Assembly: GCF_002799245.1 (NCBI RefSeq)
Contig: NZ_NEQV01000001.1
Coordinates: 1,199,033 to 1,263,032 of the forward strand
Source: Stenotrophomonas maltophilia
GTDB lineage: Bacteria > Pseudomonadota > Gammaproteobacteria > Xanthomonadales > Xanthomonadaceae
Direction: 5' to 3'
Length of the DNA: 64,000 bases
Part shown: one piece after another, positions 16,187-25,404 of the stretch
Numbering within the stretch: the stretch's first letter is position 1
How the letters are laid out: each line of letters begins with the position of its first letter
Translations under genes and position numbers: made by a program
The notes under the pieces: generated by a model
Told to the model about the DNA's origin: nothing
Databases searched by the model: none
The model's input: only the letters and a program-made list of their open reading frames with translations

Positions 16187-19173
16187 GTGACGGTCAACTG
16201 CGCATAGCGCGGTGACTGGAAGCCGGTGCCGTAGCGGTACAGCGGGTTGGGCGAACCGATGCCGTTCTGCGGCTCGTAGTCCTGGTCCACGGTCACCACG
16301 CGCTGCTGGTTCAGTACGTTGTACACCGCCAGCTTCAGGCGCAGGTCGGTGGGAATCGGCACCTTGTAGGAAACGCTGACATCGAGATCGTAGGTCCATG
16401 GCGTGCGTCCATCACCGCCGCGCGGCGAATGCACGAACACCCGTTCAGACGGTACTGTTGCCTGGCAGTTGGATACGCAGACGTAGTAGCTGTGGAAATC
16501 GGTCGCATCGAACGGATTGCCTGCACCGAAGCGGGTGATCGGACTGCCCGACTGCACGCCCAGGGTCGCCGCTACGCTCAGGTTTTCGGTCAACGCATAG
16601 CTGCCGCGGAACTTGAACTGGTGGCGGCGATCATTGGCCAGGTAGCCATAGCCCCTGTAGTTCACCCACGGATTGTCGAAGTTCTCGGTGCGGCCGGCAT
16701 CGGCAAAGTCGGTATCGGAGTTGACCGGCCCCTCGGCATTGCCGCGGCCATAGGCCAGCGTATAGGACGCATTGAAGCCCCACTTGCCATCCCACGCGCG
16801 GTCGACCTGCAGCTCCAGTGCCTTGTAGTCGCGCTTGGGCTTCACCCAGCCGCGCTGGCCGACATAGTTGCCGTTGTCGTCATACAGCGCCCAGCCTTCC
16901 TTCGAGGTGTCGATGCTGATCCAGCCATCGTTGCGGCCATCGCAGTCGGTGTCACCCCACACGGTGTTGGTGCGCCCCGGGTTACCCATGATCCACACGC
17001 TGCCGATGGCACCACACTGCCCGGTGGCGGTGATGTTCATGTCATCGATGGCGTTGTGCAGGCGCCGGTAGGTCACGCTGGCGCCCACCGACCAGGCCTC
17101 GTTGATCATCTGCTGGAAGCCCAGGATGGCTTCGTCCTGGTAGACCGGGTCCATGTCCCGGTTCACTTCCGCACGCAGGTCCGGCACGCTGCCATCGCCC
17201 TGCGAGTTGTCCACCGGGCCGATCTGCGCACCCAGGTTCGGGATGTTGTTGGCTGCGCCGGTATAGCCGAGGAATTCGTACCAGGTCCGCTCGTCGAGGA
17301 AGCCGCCGGCCTGCTTGATGTTGATGACGTTGGCCACGGGCAGGAAGTAGCGGCCGAGATTGCCGAACACCTTGGTGGTGCCATCGCCGCGCACGTCCCA
17401 GGAGAAGCCGGCGCGCGGGGCCAGCATGTTGTCGATCTTGATATAGCTGTTGCCGTCGCCGCCCTTGTTGTCGAACGCCTCCATGCGCAGGCCGAGATTG
17501 AGCAGCAGGTTCGGCGTGACCTGCCAGTTGTCTTCCAGGTAGTAGGCCGAGTTGATGGTCTTGAACGCACCTTCCACTTCATAGCGGCGGGTGCGCACGA
17601 CCACGCCGCTGGCCGGCACCACGCCACCGTTCAGCGAGCTGCCGGGGGTGCGGTAGTAGATGTCGTACCGGAAGCCGCCCGGGCCGGGGTAGGCGCGGCT
17701 GTAGTCGGATGTGTTCTCTTCCCGGTCCAGGCCGAAACGCAGCAGATGGTTGCCCAACGTCCATTCGAAGTCCGCGCGCGCCGCCTTGCGCGTGTCCAGC
17801 GCCGACTCCAGCTGCGAGCTGCTGGTGCAGCTGCGGTCGCCCTGCAACGACGGCGGCACGCCCTGGCCGGCCGTGCGGTTGTCGAAGACACGGTTGCAGT
17901 TCTCGTCCATCAGCGAGCTCTGCACGCGGTTGCGCTTGTTCTCGCCGTACATCAGCTTCATGGTCAGGTCGTTGTTGACCTGCCAGCTGTAGGTGCCCGA
18001 CCAGTTGCGGCCACCCACGGTGTTCATGATCTGGTTGGCACGCTCGCCCACGCGGCTGCCAAGATCGTAATCGTAGGCATAGACGTCGGTGAGCGTCTTG
18101 TTGCGATCGGAGAAACCGAACAGCGAGAACATCTGGTTGTCGGTGATGCGCCAGTCGATCTTGCCGCCCCAGAACGGATCATCGGCCTTGCCCTGGTTGA
18201 AGCGCGTGCCGGCGTCGTTGGTCGATGTCGGGCGGTAGTCGCGCGCTTCGTACATGCCGAAGAAGAACAGCCGGTCCTGCACCAGCGCACCGGAGGCGAA
18301 CACGTTCAGCGCGCTGCGGCTGTAGTCGTCGCGGCTGGCGGTGATGTAGCGGCTGCCGTTGCCGTCATAGCGGTCACGCGCCTGCGACTGCCACGCGCGC
18401 GGCTCGAACACCAGCTCGGCGCCCGCCTTGAAGTCATTGCTGCCCGAGCGGGTCACCGCATTGATGACACCGCCGGTGCTGCGCCCGAACTCCACCGAGT
18501 AGCCGCCTGTCTTGACCTGGAATTCCTGGTAGAACGAGAACGGCACCGACGAAAAGCCGACCCGGTTGTAGAAGTCAGTGACGTTCAGGCCATTGATGTA
18601 GACCGTATTCTCGGCCACCGACGAACCACCGAAGGAAATGCCCTGCCCGCCCAGCGACCCCTTGCCCTTCACCGCACCGGGCGCCAGCAGCGCCACGGCG
18701 GTGATGTCACGGTCCACCGGCAGGCGCGAGAGTTCCTCGCGGGTGATGTTGGTGGCAGACTCGGTGGACTTCACATCCACCATCGACACCACCTGCGGTG
18801 CCCGCACTTCGACCGTGCCCAGCGTGCTGACCGCGCCGAGCGGCACATTCACCGTGGTCGCGCTGCCGAGACTGACAGTCACCTGGCCAACACGACTGGC
18901 GCCACCACCGGGCAAACCGACCTCCATCTCGTAGGTACCTACCGGCAACAACGGGATGCGGTAGCTGCCGTTGGCCTCGGCCTGCACCGAGCGGACGAAA
19001 CCCGTTGCCGGATTGCGTACGGTCACCGTGGCACCGGCCGGCACCTGCCCTGCCTCGCTCACCAACCGGCCGACCACCGAGCCGTCCTGTGCGAATGCGC
19101 TGGGCGCGATCACGCCCAGACACGCCCCGAGGGCGACGCACAACGCCGCCCGCTTGATGTTGTAAGCCTTCAT
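16174..19173 (-). CDS. TonB-dependent receptor, Oar-like with N-terminal carboxypeptidase-regulatory domain
   Basis: A 999-residue outer-membrane receptor. After a signal peptide (cleavage near SAFAQ) comes a CarboxypepD_reg-like beta domain (about residues 30-110, SVVGRLVSEAG ... GSYRIPLLPVGTYEMEV). It is followed by a plug (ENTVYINGLNVTDFYN, GGYSVEFGRSTGGVINAVTRSG) and a large barrel ending in the aromatic TVTWAY. Oar-type receptors import or transport peptides and larger cargo using TonB energy. It starts 51 bases after the transglutaminase-like gene and overlaps the serine hydrolase. I infer that its cargo is murein-derived peptide, from the surrounding enzymes. Confidence 0.92.
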   Translation of the reverse strand: MKAYNIKRAALCVALGACLGVIAPSAFAQDGSVVGRLVSEAGQVPAGATVTVRNPATGFVRSVQAEANGSYRIPLLPVGTYEMEVGLPGGGASRVGQVTVSLGSATTVNVPLGAVSTLGTVEVRAPQVVSMVDVKSTESATNITREELSRLPVDRDITAVALLAPGAVKGKGSLGGQGISFGGSSVAENTVYINGLNVTDFYNRVGFSSVPFSFYQEFQVKTGGYSVEFGRSTGGVINAVTRSGSNDFKAGAELVFEPRAWQSQARDRYDGNGSRYITASRDDYSRSALNVFASGALVQDRLFFFGMYEARDYRPTSTNDAGTRFNQGKADDPFWGGKIDWRITDNQMFSLFGFSDRNKTLTDVYAYDYDLGSRVGERANQIMNTVGGRNWSGTYSWQVNNDLTMKLMYGENKRNRVQSSLMDENCNRVFDNRTAGQGVPPSLQGDRSCTSSSQLESALDTRKAARADFEWTLGNHLLRFGLDREENTSDYSRAYPGPGGFRYDIYYRTPGSSLNGGVVPASGVVVRTRRYEVEGAFKTINSAYYLEDNWQVTPNLLLNLGLRMEAFDNKGGDGNSYIKIDNMLAPRAGFSWDVRGDGTTKVFGNLGRYFLPVANVINIKQAGGFLDERTWYEFLGYTGAANNIPNLGAQIGPVDNSQGDGSVPDLRAEVNRDMDPVYQDEAILGFQQMINEAWSVGASVTYRRLHNAIDDMNITATGQCGAIGSVWIMGNPGRTNTVWGDTDCDGRNDGWISIDTSKEGWALYDDNGNYVGQRGWVKPKRDYKALELQVDRAWDGKWGFNASYTLAYGRGNAEGPVNSDTDFADAGRTENFDNPWVNYRGYGYLANDRRHQFKFRGSYALTENLSVAATLGVQSGSPITRFGAGNPFDATDFHSYYVCVSNCQATVPSERVFVHSPRGGDGRTPWTYDLDVSVSYKVPIPTDLRLKLAVYNVLNQQRVVTVDQDYEPQNGIGSPNPLYRYGTGFQSPRYAQLTVTWAY

Positions 19174-19224
19174 CCCCTGCTCTCTCCTGCAAGAATTGAA
19201 TGGTGTGGAATGCGATGTGTCGCG

Positions 19225-20709
19225 CTAGCGTTGCCCGGCTGGCAGTACCCGCCACTGGAAGTCGTAGCTCCATTGGTCGAAGTACAGGTTGTCGCCTGCC
19301 CACTCGGCCTCGCCACGCTGCGAGTCGACCGTTTCCGAGCGGTAATGCTGTTTGGCCGGCACCAAGGGCTGGCCGAAATCATCGTTGAAGGCGATGCGGT
19401 AGCCATCGAGGCCACCCAGGTAGAAGTCGCGCAGGGCCGGTACATCGCTGCTCAGTGCGCCGGTGGTGACGTCCATCGGCAGCCAGCCGTACGGCGCCAG
19501 GTAGACCTGCCCCCAGTCATGCAGGTTGCTGTACCCACTGCCATCGTCGGAGAACACCATGCCCGACTGCCAGCGCGCGGGAATGCCGTTCAGGCGCAGC
19601 AGCGCGATCAGCAGCAGGGTCTGCTGCCCGCAGTCGGCATGGCCGGCACGCAACGCGTAATCGCTGATGTTGCTGATCGTGGAGTATTCGCGCGCACCGG
19701 CCCAGGGAATGCGGTCGACCGCAGCAAACAGCTTGCGCACCACTTCATACGGACGCGTTTCACCCTGCAGCACCTGGTCGGAGAACAGCTTCAATGCCGG
19801 AGTGAAGCGCACATGCGGCAGCTGCTCGGACAGATAGGGTTTCAGCGCGGGATCGGCCGGCGTCGCTTGAACCTTGGCCGGATCGATCGCGGTATGCCGG
19901 GCGGAGATCGTGACCGCGTAACGGATCTCAAAGCGCGTCGGCTGCCCGGCCACCGCTTTGGCCTCCAGGTAGGCGGTCCGCTGCTGGGTGCTGGCCGGTG
20001 CCACCCGCGCCTTGCCCGGTGTGCTGCCCAGCCATTGCACCTGCTCCTGCTGGCCCGGAATCTCGCGCGGGTAGGGAATCCAGGCACGCACGGTTTCACC
20101 GGCCGGCACGGCATCGGCCTTCACCGTCAGCGATTGGGTGAATTCAACACGCTGCGGCAGCACCGAAGCCCGGCCACGCTGTTCGGCCGCAGCCACCACG
20201 CGCGCGTGGTGTGCGTTGAGCACTTCGTTCGGGCCCGGAGGCGGCATCGGTGCATCCGCGCGGCGGCGCGCACGAGCCTCGTCGCTGAGCAGGAACAGGT
20301 TCGACGGTGCGCGCTTGAAGTACCAACGCGTGCCATCGATATCGAGATGCTCGATCAGGCCAAGCTGGTCCCAGCGCGCGAATTCCTCGCCGGTCAGGTC
20401 GGGAATCCAACGGCGTATGGCGGCCTTCGCAGCAGCTTCGTCGAGGCTGAAATCCAGGCGGATGCGGCGCATGCGCTCGAACTGGAAGTCGGCCGGCGGG
20501 AAGACGCCCTGCGCGGCAAACGCCATGACCACGCTCTTGAACTGACCACTGTCGACCCAGTCGATCAGCTGCCATTCCCGCTCCCGGTCGATCGCCAGGT
20601 CGAGTGCATTGCGGGGGTCCTTTGCCCCTGCCGACCACGCCCACAGCAGCAGCGCGGCACACAGGCCGGCGGCGGCAGGCAGACGCGGTTTGCGAACGGC
20701 AGGATCCAC
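19225..20709 (-). CDS. Transglutaminase-like superfamily protein
   Basis: A 494-residue exported protein whose C-terminal half is a transglutaminase-like cysteine peptidase domain. The triad is Cys in AGHADCGQQTLLLIALLR, His in NLHDWGQVYL and Asp in GWLPMDVTTG. A beta-rich N-terminal region precedes it. I prefer the GTG at 20707-20709, which has GGGGAAG about 7 bases upstream and is followed by a normal signal peptide. A GTG at 20751 would add 14 residues and a displaced signal. Proteins of this fold can be amidases or peptidases. It is the first gene of the leftward operon and is divergent from the NlpC/P60 gene. Confidence 0.85.
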   Translation of the reverse strand: MDPAVRKPRLPAAAGLCAALLLWAWSAGAKDPRNALDLAIDREREWQLIDWVDSGQFKSVVMAFAAQGVFPPADFQFERMRRIRLDFSLDEAAAKAAIRRWIPDLTGEEFARWDQLGLIEHLDIDGTRWYFKRAPSNLFLLSDEARARRRADAPMPPPGPNEVLNAHHARVVAAAEQRGRASVLPQRVEFTQSLTVKADAVPAGETVRAWIPYPREIPGQQEQVQWLGSTPGKARVAPASTQQRTAYLEAKAVAGQPTRFEIRYAVTISARHTAIDPAKVQATPADPALKPYLSEQLPHVRFTPALKLFSDQVLQGETRPYEVVRKLFAAVDRIPWAGAREYSTISNISDYALRAGHADCGQQTLLLIALLRLNGIPARWQSGMVFSDDGSGYSNLHDWGQVYLAPYGWLPMDVTTGALSSDVPALRDFYLGGLDGYRIAFNDDFGQPLVPAKQHYRSETVDSQRGEAEWAGDNLYFDQWSYDFQWRVLPAGQR

Positions 20710-20790
20710 AGCGACACTTCCCCAGCGCGGGTGGTAACGGCTGTGTAACACGGGCCGGGATGCCGGTCAATAATTTATTCTTGCTTTCGA

Positions 20791-20820
20791 TGCCAAAAGG
20801 AATAAATATTCCAAAAGGCA
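20791..20820. promoter_or_regulatory. 30-base palindromic operator candidate in the divergent control region
   Basis: Nested symmetry is visible: outer TGCC...GGCA, inner GGAATA...TATTCC (20799-20812), separated by AAAA on each side. That gives ten symmetric base pairs per half. A partial second site, AATAATTTATTC, lies at 20769-20780. The element sits between the divergent transglutaminase-like and NlpC/P60 genes, 22 bases before the latter's start. A MurR/RpiR-family repressor is encoded 3 kb away in the same locus, and this is its most likely target. Confidence 0.6.
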
Positions 20821-20841
20821 TTCGAGGAGGGTGTGCACCGC

Positions 20842-22281
20842 ATGAGCCTGGCTTCCCGCGAACGGCACCGGCATTGGCCGCGCCGCCTGTCCCTGGCCCT
20901 GTGCCTGCTGGCCGCGCCGGCCTTTGCACAGGCGGCACCGCCGCCCGACCCGGGGGCGCCGTTGCCCTATGTGATCGGCCTGCACGAGGCCTATCTGACC
21001 CCGCAGTACTGGGCCGCGCGCCTGGACAACGCCGATGCGCCGATTCTGGACCGCGCGCAGATCGCGGCACAGAACGCGCGGATGCGGGCGCAGGACAGCC
21101 ACATCCAGGACATCGCCGCACTGCCAGCGCAGCTTGATGCGGCGACGGTGCGGGCCAGCATCACCGCGCTGTCGAGCTGGCCCACGCGTGCCCTCTACAA
21201 CGACAAGGGCCAGCCTGTCGCGCCGGCGCTGCGCAGCGCGATCGAAGCCAACCTCGGCCTCGATGCGATTCCCGCGCGGATGGCACCGGCCTACGGGCTG
21301 GTGGTGAAGCGTGCCGCCCTGCGCACCTTCCCCACCCGCGAGCGCGTTTTCAGCACCGTCGGTGACACCGATATCGACCGCTTCCAGGAATCAGCGCTGT
21401 TTCCCGGTGACAAGGTCGCGGTGGTCCACCGCAGTGCCGACGGTCGCTGGCTGTTCGTGCACAGCGAGCGCTACAGCGCGTGGATCGAAGCCGACGCCGT
21501 TGCCAGCGGCGACAGGGCCACGGTGCTCGGCTACGGCGCGAAGGGACCGTACCGGATCATCACCGGCGCCACCGCGCAGACCGCCTACACCCCGGAAGAA
21601 CCCCGTGTCTCGCGCCTGCAGCTGGACATGGGCGTGCGCCTGCCGGTGCTGGCCGGCTGGCCCGCCTCGGAGCCGGTGAACGGCCAGCAGGCGCATGCCT
21701 CGTGGGTGGTGCAGCTGCCGGTACGCGAAGCCGATGGTCGCCTGAAGCTGGTGCCGGCGCTGCTGCCGCGCTCGCAGGACAGCGCCGCCGACTACCTGCC
21801 GCTGACCCCTCGCCTGCTGCTGCAGCAGGCCTTCAAGTTCCTCGGTGAGCGCTACGGCTGGGGCCACGACTACGACACCCGCGATTGCAGCGGTTTCGTA
21901 TCCGAGATCTACCGCAGCTTCGGCATGCTGCTGCCGCGCAATACCAGTGCACAGGCGGTCAGCCCGGCGCTGGATCGCCTGTCGTTCACCGGCAAGGACG
22001 GCAAGGCGGTGCGCGACCGAGCCGTCACCGACCTGCATGTCGGCGATCTGGTCTACATCCCCGGCCACGTCATGATGGCCATCGGCCACGTCGACGGCCG
22101 CACCTGGGTGATCCACGATACCGCGGGCGGCAGCTGGTTCGCTGCCGACGGCACGCGCGTGCAGGCCCATCTCAATGGTGTTTCGGTCACGCCGCTGGAG
22201 CCGATGATGGCCAGCGATACCGTCCGCTACATCGACCGCATCACCAACATCCAGCGCCTGCGGGCCAAGACTCCTGAATGA
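20842..22281 (+). CDS. ykfC: SH3 / NlpC-P60 murein peptide endopeptidase, YkfC-like
   Basis: A 479-residue exported cysteine peptidase. After the signal peptide (cleavage near FAQAA) there are SH3b-type domains (about residues 150-290), then NlpC/P60 with Cys in DTRDCSGFVSEIY (about residue 349), His in GHVMMAIGHVDG and a third polar residue in WVIHDTAGG. Bacillus YkfC-type enzymes cut the D-Glu-mDAP bond of murein peptides that have a free L-Ala, yielding L-Ala-D-Glu for the epimerase. I chose ATG 20842 because GAGGAGGG lies 10 bases upstream, while the GTG at 20833 is too close to it. Its stop overlaps the epimerase start by four bases (ATGA). Confidence 0.9.
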   Translation: MSLASRERHRHWPRRLSLALCLLAAPAFAQAAPPPDPGAPLPYVIGLHEAYLTPQYWAARLDNADAPILDRAQIAAQNARMRAQDSHIQDIAALPAQLDAATVRASITALSSWPTRALYNDKGQPVAPALRSAIEANLGLDAIPARMAPAYGLVVKRAALRTFPTRERVFSTVGDTDIDRFQESALFPGDKVAVVHRSADGRWLFVHSERYSAWIEADAVASGDRATVLGYGAKGPYRIITGATAQTAYTPEEPRVSRLQLDMGVRLPVLAGWPASEPVNGQQAHASWVVQLPVREADGRLKLVPALLPRSQDSAADYLPLTPRLLLQQAFKFLGERYGWGHDYDTRDCSGFVSEIYRSFGMLLPRNTSAQAVSPALDRLSFTGKDGKAVRDRAVTDLHVGDLVYIPGHVMMAIGHVDGRTWVIHDTAGGSWFAADGTRVQAHLNGVSVTPLEPMMASDTVRYIDRITNIQRLRAKTPE

Positions 22282-23372
22282 AGATCACCGCCATCGAACT
22301 GGGCATGCTGCGCGTGCCGTTGAAGACACCGTTCAAGACTGCCCTGCGCACGGTGGAAACCGTGGAGGACGTGGTGGTGCTGATCCGCACCGACACCGGC
22401 CACACCGGCTACGGTGAAGCCCCGGCCACCGCAGTGATCACCGGCGATACGCACGGCTCGATCATCGAAGCGATCCGCCACTTCATTGCTCCGCGCCTGA
22501 TCGGCCAGGATGTGGTCAACCTCAACCATCTGTGCACGCTGGTGCAGACCGCGATGGAGCGCAACACCAGCGCCAAGGCCGCGGTGGAGATCGCGCTGTA
22601 CGACCTGTGGGCACAGCTGCATGGTGCCCCGCTGTACCAGATGCTCGGTGGTGGCGACCCGGTGATCACCACTGACATCACCATCAGCGTGGACTACATC
22701 GACAAGATGGTGGCCGATTCGCTGTCGGCGATCGAACGCGGCTTCGAGTCGCTGAAGATCAAGGTCGGCAAGGACATCGGCCTGGACATTGAACGGGTCA
22801 AGGCGATCCATGCTGCGGTGGAAGGCCGCGCCCTGCTTCGCCTGGATGCCAACCAGGGCTGGACCGCCAAGCAGGCGGTGCATGCGATGCGCACCCTGGA
22901 AGAGGCCGGCGTGGTACTGGAGCTGCTGGAACAGCCGGTGAAGGCCGCCGACATCAGCGGCCTGAAGTACGTCACGGACCGCGTCAACACGCCGGTGATG
23001 GCCGACGAGAGCGTGTTCAGCCCAAGCCAGGTGATGGACCTGATCCAGCAGCGCGCAGCCGACATCATCAACATCAAGCTGATGAAGACCGGCGGCCTTT
23101 CCAACGCGATCCGCATCGCCGACATCGCCGGCATCTACGGTGTGCCGTGCATGATCGGCTGCATGATCGAGTCCAGCATCAGCGTGGCCGCCGCCGTGCA
23201 CCTGGCCGTGGCCAAGAGCGATGTGATCACCAAGGTCGACCTGGACGGGCCGTCGCTGGGCCAGTTCGATCCGGTCAGCGGCGGCGTGCATTTCAACGAA
23301 TCGGAAATCAGCATCAGCGACGTGCCGGGGCTGGGCATCACCGAAGTACGCGGGCTGGAGATGCTGGGTTGA
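22278..23372 (+). CDS. ykfB: L-Ala-D/L-Glu epimerase (dipeptide epimerase)
   Basis: A 364-residue enolase-superfamily enzyme, cytoplasmic. It shows the muconate-lactonizing subgroup plan: KIKVGK (catalytic Lys pair), metal ligands in LRLDANQGW, LLEQPV and MADESVF, and KLMKTGG with the second catalytic Lys. The terminal VDLDGPS motif is characteristic of dipeptide epimerases. It would turn L-Ala-D-Glu from YkfC into L-Ala-L-Glu, which ordinary peptidases can split. Translational coupling to ykfC (ATGA overlap) supports this sequential role. Confidence 0.92.
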   Translation: MKITAIELGMLRVPLKTPFKTALRTVETVEDVVVLIRTDTGHTGYGEAPATAVITGDTHGSIIEAIRHFIAPRLIGQDVVNLNHLCTLVQTAMERNTSAKAAVEIALYDLWAQLHGAPLYQMLGGGDPVITTDITISVDYIDKMVADSLSAIERGFESLKIKVGKDIGLDIERVKAIHAAVEGRALLRLDANQGWTAKQAVHAMRTLEEAGVVLELLEQPVKAADISGLKYVTDRVNTPVMADESVFSPSQVMDLIQQRAADIINIKLMKTGGLSNAIRIADIAGIYGVPCMIGCMIESSISVAAAVHLAVAKSDVITKVDLDGPSLGQFDPVSGGVHFNESEISISDVPGLGITEVRGLEMLG

Positions 23373-23778
23373 ACCGATCAGTCGAGCATGGCTCGACTCT
23401 ACAGGGGCCATGGGTGACTGACGCTTGGTCGGGCGTTACTTTTCTTTTCGCGAAAAGAAAAGTAACCAAAAGAAACGCTCCGCCGGCCGCGAGCCGGTGC
23501 TGCGCACCGGTTCCCTGCGCTCCTCGGCCCGTCGAGGGACGGCGCGGGAACTCGCTGCGCTCAGACACCCGCGCCTCTTCGCCCTCGCCGGACCTGCGGT
23601 GCTCGGCTCGCTTGAAGGCGGACTCAACAGCAGCTCCGGGTAGATCCAGGCCATGCGTGGATGCTTCAGCTTCTGCCCTACCCCGTAACCTCTTCGCGGC
23701 TGGCACGCGCCTGGCCCACCACATAATCTTCTCTATGCTGCCAACCGCAACGCGCCTGCACATGCCCGGACACCCCGC
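23373..23778. repeat. 406-base gap with SMAG copy and a 32-base perfect palindrome element
   Basis: After a TCGAGC-type SMAG copy (about 23380-23402) comes a perfect 32-base palindrome at 23435-23466, built of GTTACTTTTCTTTTCG and its exact complement. It is followed by about 180 bases that are GC-rich and carry repeated short arms (GCCGGC, GGTGCTGCGCACCGG, CTCGCTGCGCTCAG). Spurious reading frames cross it in several frames. It resembles a dispersed non-coding repeat, and I see no gene. A further GTAGATCCA...TGCGTGGAT SMAG copy ends near 23662. The remainder (23663-23778) should contain the promoter of the murR-like gene. Confidence 0.7.
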
Positions 23779-24627
23779 ATGCCGCCCCTGCTGAAGATCC
23801 GCACCGAGCGTGGGCAGATGTCGGCCATCGAACGCCGCATCGCCGACTTCATCCTCGACAACGCCCACCTGCTGCGCGACTACTCCTCGCAGCAGCTGGC
23901 CAGCGCGCTGGGCATCAGCCAGTCCAGCGTGGTGAAGTTCAGCCAGAAGCTCGGCTTCAAGGGCTACCCGGACCTGAAGTACTCCATCGGCCAGGATGTG
24001 GCCCGCGCCGGTGCCGATCCACAACAGGCCCCCAGCGACCCCGACAGCGGCGATGACTACCTGCGCCTGGGCGAGGCCCTGCGCCGCAGCAAGGCGCAGG
24101 CCGAGGAGGAGACGCGCCAGGCCAATCCGCGCGAGGAGATCGAGCGCATCGTGCAGCTGCTCGACGGCGCGCCCAAACTGTTCGTCTACGGCCTGGGTGA
24201 TGACGGCCTGTATGCCCGCGAGTTCGCCATGCGGCTGTCGCTGCTCGGCCTGCTGGTGGTGCCGCATACCGACCCGGTGCTGATGCTGGCCAACCTGTCG
24301 GCCGCACGTCCCGGCGACGCGCTGCTGGTGTTTTCCGAATTCGGCAATCTGCCCCAGCTTTCGCAGCTGTCGCGGCAGTTCCAGGACATGGGTGGCAAGG
24401 TGATTTCCATCACCCGCCACACCGCCAACCCGCTACGCGCGCATGCTGATGCGGCACTGGCGGTCTGCGCGCACGACCGCACGCCGCAGGTCGCGCAGCT
24501 GCTGTACCGTAGCGCCATGCACGCCCTGCTCGATTTCCTGTTCGTGCTGCTCTGCCACGCCAATCCGGATCGCCAGCAGCAGCTTGCGGTGAACCTGGAG
24601 CGGATCGACCACCTGCTGGATTCCTGA
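23779..24627 (+). CDS. MurR/RpiR family transcriptional regulator
   Basis: A 282-residue regulator. The N-terminal HTH_6 domain (about residues 14-75) has DYSSQQLASALGISQSSVVKFSQKLGF as its helix-turn-helix. A C-terminal SIS sugar-phosphate-binding domain (about residues 120-260) contains LFVYGLGDDG, DALLVFSEFG and GGKVISITRH. E. coli MurR represses MurNAc catabolism and responds to MurNAc-6-phosphate. Here the position between the epimerase and the L,D-transpeptidase suggests it senses a murein-derived ligand and controls this locus, probably through the palindrome at 20791-20820. The start is ATG 23779, with a weak ribosome binding site. It is first of three tightly packed genes. Confidence 0.87.
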   Translation: MPPLLKIRTERGQMSAIERRIADFILDNAHLLRDYSSQQLASALGISQSSVVKFSQKLGFKGYPDLKYSIGQDVARAGADPQQAPSDPDSGDDYLRLGEALRRSKAQAEEETRQANPREEIERIVQLLDGAPKLFVYGLGDDGLYAREFAMRLSLLGLLVVPHTDPVLMLANLSAARPGDALLVFSEFGNLPQLSQLSRQFQDMGGKVISITRHTANPLRAHADAALAVCAHDRTPQVAQLLYRSAMHALLDFLFVLLCHANPDRQQQLAVNLERIDHLLDS

Positions 24628-24642
24628 CCGGAGCACCTGTTG

Positions 24643-25404
24643 ATGAGATCGCTGGTCCGCCTCGCCACCACCGCACTGCTGCTTGCTGCGGCGGTGTCCG
24701 TTCACGCGACGCCGCTGGAGGGCGCGCGCCAGCTGATCGTGGTCACCAGCGAAAGCTGGGACAGCACCCAGGGGCAGCTGCAGGCCTATGTGCGCGACGG
24801 CAAGGGCTGGCACACGCACGGGCAGGCGTTCCCGGTTGCACTTGGCCGTACCGGCAGCGCCTGGGGACTGGGCCTGCACCCGGCACAGGCCGAGGGCCCG
24901 CAGAAGCAGGAGGGGGATGGCCGCAGCCCCGCCGGCGTGTTCGCACTCGGCAGTGCGTTCGGTTATGCCGTCACCCGCCCCGGCACTGCGATGCCCTACC
25001 AGCCGATGCTGGACAGCCACTACTGCATGGACGTGCCCAGCTCGCCGTTCTACAACCGCATCGTTGATGAGAAGAAGGTCGGCAGTGCAGCGGTCAAGGG
25101 CTCCACCGAGCCGATGCGGCTGGACCTGCACAACAAGGGCGACGTGCGTTACCGGGAAGGCTTCGTCATCGCCCACAACCCGGACAACCAGCCCGGCAAG
25201 GGCAGCTGCATCTTCGCCCATCTATGGCGCACGCCCGGTGAGGCCACCGCCGGCTGTACAGCCATGCCACAGGAACGCATGCAGGCGCTGATGGACTGGC
25301 TGCGACCGCAGGACGCGCCGCGCTTCGTACTGCTGCCGCGCACCGAGTACACGCGGCTGCAGGTGCAGTGGCAGCTGCCCGCGCTGAGCGGAGACGCCCG
25401 TTGA
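24643..25404 (+). CDS. L,D-transpeptidase (YkuD) family protein
   Basis: A 253-residue exported protein with a signal peptide (cleavage near VHATP). The catalytic signature is CIFAHLWRTPGEATAGCTAMP, with a His and nucleophile Cys205. Spacing and the GCTAM ending match an outlying YkuD branch rather than the classical SHGCIRL form. YkuD enzymes make or break L,D-crosslinks at mDAP, or act on murein stem peptides as L,D-carboxypeptidases or amidases. ATG 24643 has GGAG 9 bases upstream. Its stop overlaps the TTG start of the permease by four bases, so the two are co-translated. Confidence 0.8.
   Translation: MRSLVRLATTALLLAAAVSVHATPLEGARQLIVVTSESWDSTQGQLQAYVRDGKGWHTHGQAFPVALGRTGSAWGLGLHPAQAEGPQKQEGDGRSPAGVFALGSAFGYAVTRPGTAMPYQPMLDSHYCMDVPSSPFYNRIVDEKKVGSAAVKGSTEPMRLDLHNKGDVRYREGFVIAHNPDNQPGKGSCIFAHLWRTPGEATAGCTAMPQERMQALMDWLRPQDAPRFVLLPRTEYTRLQVQWQLPALSGDAR

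Noticed and set aside
16429..20748. A 1439-residue open frame on the plus strand
   Set aside because: It is antisense to the TonB receptor and transglutaminase-like genes, whose family motifs are unmistakable. Its composition (His, Gln, Ala, Val, Gly rich) is typical of a shadow frame in GC-rich DNA.
23425..23660. Small protein with VTFLFAKRKVTK
   Set aside because: It is the translation of a perfect palindrome, appears on both strands, and has no ribosome binding site or conserved domain.
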